Positions 18,951 to 27,982 of a stretch of DNA of 64,000 nt are shown here, piece after piece. The notes below the pieces were generated by a model that saw nothing but the letters and a program-made list of their open reading frames with translations, did not search any database and was not told the DNA's origin. The translations under genes and the position numbers were made by a program. The stretch is from UBA6183 sp943372215 (GTDB lineage: Bacteria > Bacteroidota > Bacteroidia > UKL13-3). The stretch lies in contig CALRXU020000004.1 of assembly GCA_943372215.1 (NCBI GenBank), positions 1 to 64,000 of the forward strand. The letters run 5' to 3'. Each line of letters starts with the position of its first letter. The stretch's first letter is position 1.

Positions 18951-20373
18951 AGTAAAAAAAATCACTTTAGGCATAAGCCTCTTTTTAATAGGAGTACTAA
19001 CGTTACAAGCACAAACCAAGGCTGATTACGAACTTGTAAAAGATAAAATGCGTAGCTATTACAATGCAAAAGCATATGCACAAATTTATACAATGTTAAG
19101 CGCAGAGTTTAAAAGGCAGATGAGTGAGGATGCGTTGGTGTTTTTTATGGAATCCAATATCTATGAAGAGTTGGGAAAAATGAAGTCGTGCAAATTTGTG
19201 CGTGAAGAAGATGGCAGTTATTTGTTTCTAACCACTTTTAAAAAGGGCGAGTTAAACCTGTTTTTAAGCCTGAATAAAAACAAGGAGATTGATGGATTCC
19301 GTTTTTTACCTATTTCAAAACCTGTTCAGTTAAAGGCCAACAAAACCAGAGCATTGCTTACCAATAATCCATTAAAAACAAACACCGATAAAAAGGTAGA
19401 TAGTTTGGTAAGGGCTTCTTGGGATGCGAAAAAAAGAATAGGATTATCAATAGGGCTAATTAAATCAGGCGAAACACTAACTTACGGTTATGGAGAGGTA
19501 AAAGTAAATTCAGGCATGATACCCGATAAAGAAACCATTATGGAAATAGGGTCCATTACCAAAACATTTGCTGGACTTTTGGTGGCGCAAGCGGTGCAGG
19601 ATGGTAAACTCAGTTTACAGGACGATATCAGAAAATACTTACCTGGTAACTATTCAAATTTGGTTTTTAACAATGTACCCATTACTGTTCAACACTTGCT
19701 TACACATACTTCCGGATTACCACGTTTACCCGATGACTTAAGCAATCAGCCTGATTACAATACTTTAAACCCATACAAAAATTACAGCAAACAAATGATG
19801 CTGGATTATTTGCACCAAGTAAAAATGGAGCAGCAACCTGGAACAACCTCATCATACTCCAATTATGGTACTGCCTTGTTGAGTATTATATTGGAGCAAG
19901 CTTGCCATAAAAGTTTTGCCACTTTATTGGATGAACAAGTGTTAAAGCCATTGGGCATGTCCAATACGTTTATTGATGTTCCTCAGGATAAGGCCAATCA
20001 ACAAGCAACCGTTTACAATGGTTCGCATGAGGTATTGAGGTGGCAATTGGGTGATATGGTTGCCGCAGGCGGACTCTCATCTAATGTGCAGGATATGTTG
20101 GCTTATTTAACAGCCCAGTATCAACAACAAACTCCGGCCATTAAACAAAGTCAAGAAGTATTGTTTCGTGAAAATGTGAAGCAAGGCACGGCCTGTTTGT
20201 GGGTGGTAACCACGTTAAAAGATGGAAAGCACCTGATTTGGCATAATGGTGCCACGGGGGGCTCAACCGCCTTTTGTGGTTTTATTCCTGAAACAGGGGA
20301 TAGGATAGTGATACTCAGTAACAGCAACGAAAGCGTTGACCAATTGGCTATTCAGTTAATGAGGATGGAATAA
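18943..20373 (+). CDS. Secreted serine hydrolase, DUF3887 plus class C beta-lactamase fold
   Basis: A 476-residue exported protein. Residues 1-24 are a signal peptide (MIRVKKITLG...LQAQ). Residues about 28-125 form a DUF3887-like domain (YNAKAYAQIYTMLSAEFK). Residues about 165-470 are a serine beta-lactamase/DD-peptidase-type fold with SxxK in GSITKTF (Ser near 204), the YSN motif near 305 (SSYSNYG) and HNGATGG near 433 in place of KTG. Such proteins include esterases, D-aminopeptidases and EstB-like enzymes, so true beta-lactamase activity should not be assumed. The ATG at 18943 is chosen because it gives a clean signal peptide; it overlaps the Xre stop region by 8 bases, suggesting translational coupling. 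Confidence 0.88.
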   Translation: MIRVKKITLGISLFLIGVLTLQAQTKADYELVKDKMRSYYNAKAYAQIYTMLSAEFKRQMSEDALVFFMESNIYEELGKMKSCKFVREEDGSYLFLTTFKKGELNLFLSLNKNKEIDGFRFLPISKPVQLKANKTRALLTNNPLKTNTDKKVDSLVRASWDAKKRIGLSIGLIKSGETLTYGYGEVKVNSGMIPDKETIMEIGSITKTFAGLLVAQAVQDGKLSLQDDIRKYLPGNYSNLVFNNVPITVQHLLTHTSGLPRLPDDLSNQPDYNTLNPYKNYSKQMMLDYLHQVKMEQQPGTTSSYSNYGTALLSIILEQACHKSFATLLDEQVLKPLGMSNTFIDVPQDKANQQATVYNGSHEVLRWQLGDMVAAGGLSSNVQDMLAYLTAQYQQQTPAIKQSQEVLFRENVKQGTACLWVVTTLKDGKHLIWHNGATGGSTAFCGFIPETGDRIVILSNSNESVDQLAIQLMRME

Positions 20374-20400
20374 TTTAGTTGCAAAAAATACCAAATAGAA

Positions 20401-20408
20401 TAACTTTG
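20401..20408 (+). promoter_or_regulatory. -7 promoter element of the lipoprotein cluster
   Basis: TAACTTTG, an exact TAnnTTTG match, 22 bases before the ATG at 20431. Confidence 0.55.
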
Positions 20409-20430
20409 GAAAAGGATATGAAATACAGAA

Positions 20431-20871
20431 ATGAAAATTTTCATCTACCTGATAAATGCACCATATAAATTATTGTTATTGAGTTGTTGCTTAGTACTAC
20501 AAAGCTGCAAGCAAGATGAGCCTGTTAAAAAAGACACGTATTCAATAACAGCATTTTTTTATGGCAGTCAAGATCAAGAATTAACGTTTACTTCCGTATC
20601 CTTACCAGAGCAAGCTTTAATAGATTATTTGAATAAAAAATCCGTAAGGTGCTCTCAAGGTGTAAATGGTCCATGGACTTTTGGAAATATTCCTATTGAT
20701 GCTGCAAACCTTTTTTTGCAAAAAGACAGCAACGACCAACAATTTGTAAAAGATACTTTTGAACTATTGTGCAAAATACTTCCAGATGATCAGCTTCCAC
20801 CTGGGCCCGTGTTCGGCATGGGGCCGCAATGTGCGCATTTGGAAATTCTGGAAATTAAGCCGTATAAATAA
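20431..20871 (+). CDS. Lipoprotein, tandem paralogue 1
   Basis: A 146-residue protein with a lipoprotein signal: a hydrophobic helix ending in the lipobox LQSC at about residues 24-27, then KQDEPVKKDTY. The mature part is about 120 residues with no recognised domain and ends in EIKPYK. It shares its whole plan, and much of its DNA, with the two genes that follow, including a near-identical stretch around DDQLPPGPVFG in copy 2. It is the first of three tandem copies. Function unknown; the envelope location is inferred from the lipobox. Confidence 0.8.
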   Translation: MKIFIYLINAPYKLLLLSCCLVLQSCKQDEPVKKDTYSITAFFYGSQDQELTFTSVSLPEQALIDYLNKKSVRCSQGVNGPWTFGNIPIDAANLFLQKDSNDQQFVKDTFELLCKILPDDQLPPGPVFGMGPQCAHLEILEIKPYK

Positions 20872-20882
20872 TTTAGTGGGTG

Positions 20883-21303
20883 ATGTTAATGCGCTTTTAT
20901 AAAATAGTTGTTTTGTTATTTGTTGCTGCAAAGCTTTAAGCGTGATGAGCCAATTAAAAAAGATACCTATGAAATAACGGCTATACTTACTGAAAATCGT
21001 GGGGGAATATTAGAATTTAAAACCACATCTATTCCAGAACAATCATTAATAGATTATTTTAATGAAAAAACAGTTGGTTCTTCTGTAATTAATTACAAGG
21101 GTCCTTGGTATTTTAGGAATATCAAGTATGATGAGGCAAATCGTTTTTTTGAGAAAGACACCAATGACCAATACCTAGTGAAGGATACTTTTCAACTGCA
21201 ATGTAAAATACTTCCAGATGATCAGCTTCCACCTGGGCCAGTGTTTGGTTTTATGCTGCCATACGCACATTTGAAAATTGTAGAGATTAAGCCGTATAAA
21301 TAG
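20883..21303 (+). pseudogene. Lipoprotein, tandem paralogue 2, broken
   Basis: The mature region (from about 20941) is intact and close to copy 1, with DEPIKKDTYEITA and DDQLPPGPVFG, ending EIKPYK. The signal peptide is broken. The natural start at 20883 (MLMRFYK, matching MLIRWRK of copy 3) runs out of frame and stops at TAA 20937. Against copies 1 and 3 about 8 bases are missing in the hydrophobic region, where TGTTGCTTAGTACTACAAAG has become TGTTGCTGCAAAG. The lipobox Cys is also lost: LQSC has become LQSF. Only a TTG at 20908 could open the mature frame, without a working signal. It is most likely a recent pseudogene. Confidence 0.72.
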
Positions 21304-21315
21304 GTTTATGTGGTT

Positions 21316-21735
21316 ATGTTAATCCGTTGGCGTAAAATAGTGGTTATGTTGGTTTGTTGCTTAGTACTACAAAGCTGCAAGCAAGATGAGCCATTGCTAA
21401 AAGATGTATATCCTGTAACGGCTGTTTTTTATTGGAATTATGACGAGGCGTTGTTTTTTTACACAGTTGCCAAGCCTCCTAAAGTATTAACTGATTACTT
21501 GGATAACACATTTGTTAATTCAAGGCGATTTGACACAGAACCTTACGGATTTGAAAATATCCCAATGGATGCCGCCAACCGTTTCATTCAAAAAGATACC
21601 AACGTGCAACAATACATGAATGATACTTTTGTATTGGGCTGTAGAATACAATTGGATTATCCTGAACCAGGTTATGGAAGATTGCCCAGAGCCAGGCCTT
21701 ATTTAGAAGTGGTAACAATAAGACCTTATAGGTAA
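21316..21735 (+). CDS. Lipoprotein, tandem paralogue 3
   Basis: A 139-residue lipoprotein with the lipobox LQSC at about residues 18-21 and the same KQDEP start of the mature protein as copy 1. It is the most diverged of the three: the proline-rich DDQLPPGPVFG stretch is replaced by DYPEPGYGRLP, though the end is still IRPYR. The ATG at 21316 gives the best signal peptide (MLIRWRKIVVMLVCCLVLQ); a GTG six bases upstream is also possible. Function unknown. Confidence 0.75.
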   Translation: MLIRWRKIVVMLVCCLVLQSCKQDEPLLKDVYPVTAVFYWNYDEALFFYTVAKPPKVLTDYLDNTFVNSRRFDTEPYGFENIPMDAANRFIQKDTNVQQYMNDTFVLGCRIQLDYPEPGYGRLPRARPYLEVVTIRPYR

Positions 21736-21832
21736 GCAGGCCGCACATAACGGTCAAGTTTTTTACCTGTTTTTAAGTCCCATTTGCCAGATAAACTGAC
21801 TAATGTTCTAAATGGAAGTCGTTAATTAACAG

Positions 21833-21840
21833 TATATTTG
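21833..21840 (+). promoter_or_regulatory. -7 promoter element of the export system operon
   Basis: TATATTTG, an exact TAnnTTTG match, separated by only GGCT from the ATG at 21845. This predicts a leaderless message. Confidence 0.55.
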
Positions 21841-21844
21841 GGCT

Positions 21845-22933
21845 ATGAACAATAGGGTATTTATTCTAGCGCTCCTTTTATTCGGAATGGGTTGTAAACA
21901 TAAAACAGCAACAACACATGCCACCACCGAAGATATTACAGCATCCGTTTATGCTTCTGGTATCGTAAAAAGTACCAACCAGTATCAGGTATTTGCAACA
22001 GTAAATGGCATTGTGGAGCAAGTATTGGTTTCAGAAGGGGATATGGTAGAAGTTGGAACACCTGTATTTTATATATCCAATGAAACATCAAAACTGAATA
22101 CCCAAAATGCGGAATTGGCTGCCGCTTATTCAGATTTTAATACCAATAGAAATAAACTTAAAGAGCTTAAAGTAAACATTGATTTTGCAAGAGCTAAACT
22201 CAGTAGCGATTCGTTACAATATGTAAGGCAACAAAATTTGTTTAAACAGCAGGTTGGTTCGGCATTCGATTTAGAGCAACGTTTGCTTGCGTATCAAAAT
22301 TCTGCATCAACTTATCAAGCTGCGCTGCTTCGCTATGATGAACTGTATAAACAACTTAATTTCGCATCAGAACAAGGCAAAAAAAATCTGCTCATTTCAA
22401 AAAAGCAAGAAAATGATTTTACCATTAAGAGTGAAATAAAAGGCAAGGTGTACAGCCTTTTAAAAGAGAAAGGTGAAATGGTGAGCTTACAAACGCCACT
22501 TGCCATTATTGGAGATGCAAGCCATTTTATGTTGGAGCTACAAGTGGATGAATACGATATTGTACGCATTGCAAAGGGACAAAAAATATTGGTTACGTTG
22601 GATAGCTATAAAGAAAGTGTATTTGAAGCCAAGGTTGAAAAAATATACCCCATTATGAATGAACGAACCAAGACGTTTATGGTTGAAGCATTGTTTACAA
22701 AAGCGCCTCAAATCTTGTATCCCAACCTTACTGTTGAAGCCAATATTGTTATTCAAACCAAAAAAAATGCACTGACTATACCTCGCAACGTACTTAGCAA
22801 TGACAATACCGTTACCAAAAGCAATGGCGATAAAGTGCAAGTAAAAACCGGACTTAAGGATTATAACAAAGTAGAAATTCTGAGTGGTATTTCAGTTTCA
22901 GACGAGTTAATTATACCGGAAGATGCTAAGTAA
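21845..22933 (+). CDS. HlyD/MacA-type periplasmic adaptor lipoprotein
   Basis: A 362-residue membrane-fusion protein. Its N-terminus has a lipobox (LFGMGC, Cys near 17). Residues about 45-75 form the first half of a lipoyl/barrel-sandwich domain (FATVNGIVEQVLVSEGDMVEVGTPVFYI), about 76-185 a long coiled-coil hairpin, and about 190-220 the second lipoyl half (IKSEIKGKVYSLLKEKGEMVSLQTPLAIIG). Beta-barrel and membrane-proximal domains follow. It is first in an adaptor-permease-ATPase operon, the same order as DevBCA exporters, and its 3' end overlaps the permease gene by 11 bases. No outer-membrane TolC partner gene is adjacent. Confidence 0.9.
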   Translation: MNNRVFILALLLFGMGCKHKTATTHATTEDITASVYASGIVKSTNQYQVFATVNGIVEQVLVSEGDMVEVGTPVFYISNETSKLNTQNAELAAAYSDFNTNRNKLKELKVNIDFARAKLSSDSLQYVRQQNLFKQQVGSAFDLEQRLLAYQNSASTYQAALLRYDELYKQLNFASEQGKKNLLISKKQENDFTIKSEIKGKVYSLLKEKGEMVSLQTPLAIIGDASHFMLELQVDEYDIVRIAKGQKILVTLDSYKESVFEAKVEKIYPIMNERTKTFMVEALFTKAPQILYPNLTVEANIVIQTKKNALTIPRNVLSNDNTVTKSNGDKVQVKTGLKDYNKVEILSGISVSDELIIPEDAK

Positions 22934-24182
22934 ATTAATTATTACCATTGCAAAATCGCTGTTGCTGGCCCGTTGGAAACAAACCATGGTAGCAGCGGTT
23001 GGCGTTACCTTTAGCATTGCTATGTTTATTACTTTGCTTAGCTTTATGACGGGCTTAAACGATTTGCTGGATGGACTTATTTTAAACAGAACAGCACACA
23101 TTAAACTTTACAATGAGATCAAACCAAATGCCTCGCAACCAATTACACGATCGAGAGAGTTTGCTGATAACTATAACTTTATTCAATCTATAAAACCCAA
23201 TGGTGGGCGGCTAGAAATTTATAACAATGGGGCTATTTTAACTGCCCTTAAAGCCGACAAACGTGTAAAAGGAATTGCACCTAAAATTACCGCCCAGGTT
23301 TTTTATAACGTAGGCTCAATTGATATTACGGGCGTAGTTAATGGCATTGATGTGGAAGCAGAAAATAAGTTGTTCTTTTTTCAGGATTATGTTACCGTGG
23401 GTAATTATATTGATTTGGCAAACATACCCAACAGCATTATTTTAGGTAAAGGAGCCGCTTTAAAAATGTTAGCCAATATTGGAGATGTGGTTCAAATTAC
23501 CACCGCCAAAGGCGATATCATGCAGCTTAAAGTAGTGGGTTTTTTCCAATCAGGAATTCAGGATATAGACAAGGTGCAAAGTTATACTTCATTGGCAACT
23601 GCCCAAAAACTCATGGGCAAACCCTCTAATTACATTACAGATATTCAAATTAAGTTGTATGATATAAACCTGGCTCCTGAAATGGCTAAAAATTATGCAG
23701 CCGTTTTTGGTTGTGATGCAGAAGACATTCAAACCGCAAATTCACAGTTTGAAACAGGCAGTTCAGTTCGCTCATTAATTTCTTATGCAGTGGGCATTAC
23801 CCTGTTAATTGTTGCGGGATTTGGTATTTACAATATTCTGAACATGATGATTTATGAAAAGATGGATTCCATAGCCATACTTAAAGCAACTGGATTTTCA
23901 GGCAGTGATGTAAACAAAGTATTTATTGTGATTGCACTTACTATTGGGTTTGTTGGTGGAGCCATAGGGCTACTGGTTGGATTCTTGCTTTCTGCATTTA
24001 TTGACCAGATACCCTTTAATACAGCTGCATTGCCAACCATTAAAACCTATCCCATTAATTACAACCCCAAGTTTTATATGATAGGTACCATTTTTTCATT
24101 GGTAACAACCTATTTGGCGGGATTTTTCCCTGCACGCAAAGCCAGCATGATTGATCCCGTTATTATTATCCGAGGAAAATAA
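22923..24182 (+). CDS. ABC transporter permease, MacB/FtsX fold
   Basis: A 419-residue permease with the type VII ABC plan: one N-terminal transmembrane helix (about residues 20-45), a large periplasmic domain (about 50-280) and three C-terminal helices (about 285-310, 335-360 and 385-405). The C-terminal FtsX domain carries IAILKATGFSGSDVNKVFIV and ends PARKASMIDPVIIIRGK, as usual for MacB, LolC and DevC proteins. It lacks the fused ATPase of MacB; a separate ATPase gene follows one base later. The likely role is mechanical export of a periplasmic substrate, or lipoprotein-like transfer, together with the adaptor. Confidence 0.9.
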   Translation: MLSKLIITIAKSLLLARWKQTMVAAVGVTFSIAMFITLLSFMTGLNDLLDGLILNRTAHIKLYNEIKPNASQPITRSREFADNYNFIQSIKPNGGRLEIYNNGAILTALKADKRVKGIAPKITAQVFYNVGSIDITGVVNGIDVEAENKLFFFQDYVTVGNYIDLANIPNSIILGKGAALKMLANIGDVVQITTAKGDIMQLKVVGFFQSGIQDIDKVQSYTSLATAQKLMGKPSNYITDIQIKLYDINLAPEMAKNYAAVFGCDAEDIQTANSQFETGSSVRSLISYAVGITLLIVAGFGIYNILNMMIYEKMDSIAILKATGFSGSDVNKVFIVIALTIGFVGGAIGLLVGFLLSAFIDQIPFNTAALPTIKTYPINYNPKFYMIGTIFSLVTTYLAGFFPARKASMIDPVIIIRGK

Positions 24183-24183
24183 C

Positions 24184-24861
24184 ATGGAAACCGTATTAGA
24201 ATCAAAAGGAATTTGCAAAAGCTTTCACGACCCCATTACTGTTGACGTTTTAAAAGATGTTACCTTCTCTATTAAAAAGGGGGAATTTGTTTCTATAACA
24301 GGTAAGTCAGGTTGTGGCAAATCCACCTTGTTGTACATCCTTTCTACAATGGATACCGATTACCAAGGAGAATTATATATTGATGGGGAGTTGATGCACA
24401 ATAAAAAGGAAAAGCAGTTGGCAAGCATACGCAATGAAAAAATTGGTTTTGTGTTCCAGTTTCATTACCTGTTAAACGAGTTTTCTGTATTGGAAAATGT
24501 GATGTTACCAGGTTTAAAACTGGCCAAACATTCAGCACAAGAAATAGAAAAACGTGCCATGGAAAAATTGCGCATTCTGGGTATTGAAAGTGAAGCGAAA
24601 AAATCTCCCAATCAACTTTCAGGTGGACAAAAACAACGGGTAGCCATTGCTCGCGCCCTTATTAATGACCCACTTATTATTATGGGCGATGAACCTACTG
24701 GTAACCTAGACAAGAAAAACAGCCTTATTGTGTTTGATATTTTTAAAGAACTGGCCCACACACTTAAACAAACACTTCTAATTGTAACCCACGACCAAGA
24801 ATTTGCCAAAAGCACTGACCGCATCATTGAAATGGAAGATGGTAAAATAATACACATGTAG
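24184..24861 (+). CDS. ABC transporter ATP-binding protein, LolD/DevA type
   Basis: A 225-residue ATPase. Walker A is GKSGCGKST, the signature LSGGQKQRVAIARAL, and Walker B LIIMGDEPTGNLD followed by the His of IVTHDQEF. The NLD after Walker B and the short length are typical of the MacB/LolD/DevA branch that partners FtsX-like permeases. The ATG at 24184 begins one base after the permease stop codon; an in-frame ATG at 24151 inside the permease gene would add 11 residues and is less likely. Confidence 0.93.
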   Translation: METVLESKGICKSFHDPITVDVLKDVTFSIKKGEFVSITGKSGCGKSTLLYILSTMDTDYQGELYIDGELMHNKKEKQLASIRNEKIGFVFQFHYLLNEFSVLENVMLPGLKLAKHSAQEIEKRAMEKLRILGIESEAKKSPNQLSGGQKQRVAIARALINDPLIIMGDEPTGNLDKKNSLIVFDIFKELAHTLKQTLLIVTHDQEFAKSTDRIIEMEDGKIIHM

Positions 24862-24967
24862 GTTGTGTCTCATCGTGTTCATGCGGACAGACAGTTCCGT
24901 TTGCGGAATGCCGTCCGTGTTTTGAAATGCTTATCTAAAATACGTTTAGTTTACCCTTGTTAAAGCG

Positions 24968-27841
24968 TTAAAACTTCAACGCTAGCCCCACCAGAATTTG
25001 GCGTTGTGCCATATAACGTGCAGGGTTAGTAGGAGGAGGGCCGCTGCTGGATACGCGAGGGTCGCGGTAGCGCAGGTCTACCCACGACTCAGGAACATTG
25101 TCTCCAAATTCATAAGCACGTCCCGTAACCGGATTAATGATGGTAGCATTCTTGTTGTTAAATACATTGCTCATGGTAATGCTAAAGTTAACCTGTGTTC
25201 TGCCTTTAAATTTCCACCACTTGGTGTAAGAAATATCGGTCCAGAACCAATACTCACCAACTTTGCTCCAGCGTGCATCAGGATTAGGGTCTTGTACATA
25301 AATTGGTCTTCCGGTATTTACATCCGTTCTGTCAAATATAAATGGGGTATAACGCACACCACTGCGCAAGTTCGTTTCAACGTACAAGCTCATTTTGTTT
25401 AACCATGCTTTTCCAAACAAGCCAGTTTTATTGTCCAGTTTAAATACATGGTTGGTTTTAAAGTTATGTGGCACATCCCATGGCAAGTAAAACTCTTTGG
25501 TATCCTCGTTGGCTCCAGTGGCTAACAACTCTTTTAAATCTTCGTTTGCACTCGCACTTTGGCCGGTTGTTACTTGATAGGTGTATGATGCTTGTCCGTT
25601 GTACCAATTGCCAATACGTTTAATATAACCCACCTCAATACCCCTGCTGCGGGCGTAATCGCTGTTTATCCTAATGGTGCGTGCCACGTCTCTGCCCGAA
25701 ACATCTTTAATAAATACATTGGTTGTGGTAATAAAATCATACTTATCTTTAAAAAATGCTGATATGGTAAAAGCATCATTATTGGTAATTTGTGTTTTCA
25801 ACCCAATTTCATAACTAATATCCACCTCTGGATTTAAGTCAGGATTACCCACGTTGGCAATGGTTGAACGATCTTGATAAAAAGGATTCAAGCCTGGGTA
25901 TAAAAAAGAAGGGTGAGGAAGAATGGTGGTATGTCCATAATTGAAGTACAACATTTGGTTTTCGCGTATCGGAAACGAAGCTGATACTTTAGGTAAAAAG
26001 CGAAACTTATACCTAAGGTCTCCAATCTTGGTTGAGTTTTCTTTGTACGATTTCCGGATTTCATCACGAATAGGCGCACGTGGGTTGTCAACCGCATCAT
26101 CTACATATTTGCCTGGAGCCCAATATTCAAAACGCCCGCCAATGCTTGCAATTAAACCCTTGTATTTAATTTGGTCAGTAATAAAAATACCACCACGTTG
26201 TGGGTTTACCTTCCAAACATCACTTTGTTGTCCTAAACGGAAGGTTTGTGATTCGCCACCATTTGCCAATGGCAAAGGAGCACCAACCCAAGGGCGTATG
26301 ATATCAATCCATTGCATTTCCTGGATTTTAGCTTCAAAGCCAAATGAGAGTTTGTTTAAAGAATTTGCAGAAACCAAGTTGCCTTGCGCCTTTACGGTAT
26401 ATTCTTCAAAATAATGCGAGTGCCATAAGGTGGCAATACCTCCGTTGTTGAAAAAGCCAGAAGGAAGGTTCACAAATGAAACAGAGTCACCAGGGTTAAA
26501 ATAAGTAACCGGATACTGATTGATAGAAGAAGGGTCCAATACCTGATCTACCACATTAGGTCTCCAAGGCCTGCCGTTAGCATCAGCCTGTAATTTTACA
26601 AAAAAGCGAGATGCCAAAACATTATATGAAAAACGTTTACTAATTGATTGCTTGTAATCAGCTGAAACCATATTGGCATCATGCGTAAATGTATTGGCAT
26701 TATCCATTTGCTCACTAAAAATGTACTGATAGCCAGGTTGAAAAGGCAGGTCATTGCCAAAAATCCTCAGCATGTTCACATCCTGGTTAATGGTTAATGA
26801 GCGTAAACCTGAAACAGTAAGTGTTTTATTCTTTTTAAAAGCGTAGTTTAACTTCCCAAAAACACTCCAGCGATTGTCTTGAAACGGACTCCATAAGCGG
26901 CTATCACCCCATCCTTTTTGAGGGTATAAATTAGAAATAACTTGTTTGGCCGGATTTTGGTAATACTCGTCTGTAAACGCTCCCCGCAAAGCCACTGAAA
27001 ATTTCAATCGGTTTTCTAAGGCTTTTTTAAGCAATGGGCCATTTACATTTAATTCCGTAACACTACTGTTCCAATTGTCAATACGCCCGCTATTAAACCC
27101 AAAATTATCCCTTTTGTGGTTAATGGCAAATTCAAGCTTATCTCCCCCTGAACGGGTTCTGGTGTTTACAACCCCAGCGGTGGCATCGCCAATATCAGCC
27201 CCTATACCTCCGGTGGTAATTTCAATATCACCAATGGCGTTGCTTCCAATGTCCAATCCAAAACCAGTTCCAGCCAATGGGTCTGTTACTTTTACCCCAT
27301 CAACATAAACACCCGTTTCATAAGTCCTACCACCCCTGATGCTAACACCTGCTGGTGAGTTTACCACACCAGGCTGTGTGTTTACAATGCTTTGTAGTTG
27401 GCGTGCTGGTGCAAGTTCAATAGCTTCTTGGCTAATGCTACTCACTGACTGGGCTTTATCCACATCTATTAATGGTTTTTTACCAATTACAATAACCTCA
27501 TCACCTGTTACACTTGCTGGCTGCATGGCTACGTTAATTTCTTTTACTTCTCCAGCCTTTACCCTAATGGCGGTCATTACTACCTTACTATAACCCAAAT
27601 AAGAAATTTCAAGGGTGTATTCGCCTGGACGCACATTTTTGATGGTAAAACGGCCATTTAAATCGGTTGCAGCCCCAAATGAAGTGCCTTTAATCAGCAC
27701 GCTTACGCCAATAAGTTCTGAATTATCTTTTTTATCCTTAATAACCCCTGTAATGGTTGCTGTTGTTGCTGTGGTAGTTTGCTGAGAGAAAGCAGCTAAA
27801 GAGCAAAAACAAGTGAGGAGAAGTAGGTAGAAATATCGCAT
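24968..27841 (-). CDS. TonB-dependent receptor with carboxypeptidase-like regulatory domain
   Basis: A 957-residue outer-membrane receptor. It has a signal peptide (residues 1-19, ending AAFSQ), a carboxypeptidase D regulatory-like beta-sandwich (about 28-112, ITGVIKDKKDNSELIGVSVLIKGT), then a plug domain (about 125-240) with VSIRGGRTYETGVYVDGVKV, and a large beta-barrel that ends in an aromatic residue (LVGLALKF). It has no adjacent SusD partner, so it is not a standard SusCD glycan importer. The ligand is unknown. An AT-rich stretch precedes it; nothing on its strand suggests an operon. Confidence 0.93.
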   Translation of the reverse strand: MRYFYLLLLTCFCSLAAFSQQTTTATTATITGVIKDKKDNSELIGVSVLIKGTSFGAATDLNGRFTIKNVRPGEYTLEISYLGYSKVVMTAIRVKAGEVKEINVAMQPASVTGDEVIVIGKKPLIDVDKAQSVSSISQEAIELAPARQLQSIVNTQPGVVNSPAGVSIRGGRTYETGVYVDGVKVTDPLAGTGFGLDIGSNAIGDIEITTGGIGADIGDATAGVVNTRTRSGGDKLEFAINHKRDNFGFNSGRIDNWNSSVTELNVNGPLLKKALENRLKFSVALRGAFTDEYYQNPAKQVISNLYPQKGWGDSRLWSPFQDNRWSVFGKLNYAFKKNKTLTVSGLRSLTINQDVNMLRIFGNDLPFQPGYQYIFSEQMDNANTFTHDANMVSADYKQSISKRFSYNVLASRFFVKLQADANGRPWRPNVVDQVLDPSSINQYPVTYFNPGDSVSFVNLPSGFFNNGGIATLWHSHYFEEYTVKAQGNLVSANSLNKLSFGFEAKIQEMQWIDIIRPWVGAPLPLANGGESQTFRLGQQSDVWKVNPQRGGIFITDQIKYKGLIASIGGRFEYWAPGKYVDDAVDNPRAPIRDEIRKSYKENSTKIGDLRYKFRFLPKVSASFPIRENQMLYFNYGHTTILPHPSFLYPGLNPFYQDRSTIANVGNPDLNPEVDISYEIGLKTQITNNDAFTISAFFKDKYDFITTTNVFIKDVSGRDVARTIRINSDYARSRGIEVGYIKRIGNWYNGQASYTYQVTTGQSASANEDLKELLATGANEDTKEFYLPWDVPHNFKTNHVFKLDNKTGLFGKAWLNKMSLYVETNLRSGVRYTPFIFDRTDVNTGRPIYVQDPNPDARWSKVGEYWFWTDISYTKWWKFKGRTQVNFSITMSNVFNNKNATIINPVTGRAYEFGDNVPESWVDLRYRDPRVSSSGPPPTNPARYMAQRQILVGLALKF

Positions 27842-27982
27842 GTTGAGTTATTTTCCTTAAACGCAGGCAAAATAATGGAATAAATCTGGTTTAAAAACAC
27901 TTGTTGATATTAAGGTTTTGTTAATGGAAAACTAAAGTAGCGGGTAATCTGAAAAGTGGAAATGCACGAATGAGCCTAATGA

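Noticed and set aside
18943..20373. Antibiotic-resistance beta-lactamase
   Set aside because: Only the shared SxxK, YxN and HxG frame is seen, with an added DUF3887 domain; most such proteins are esterases or peptidases, so resistance cannot be claimed.
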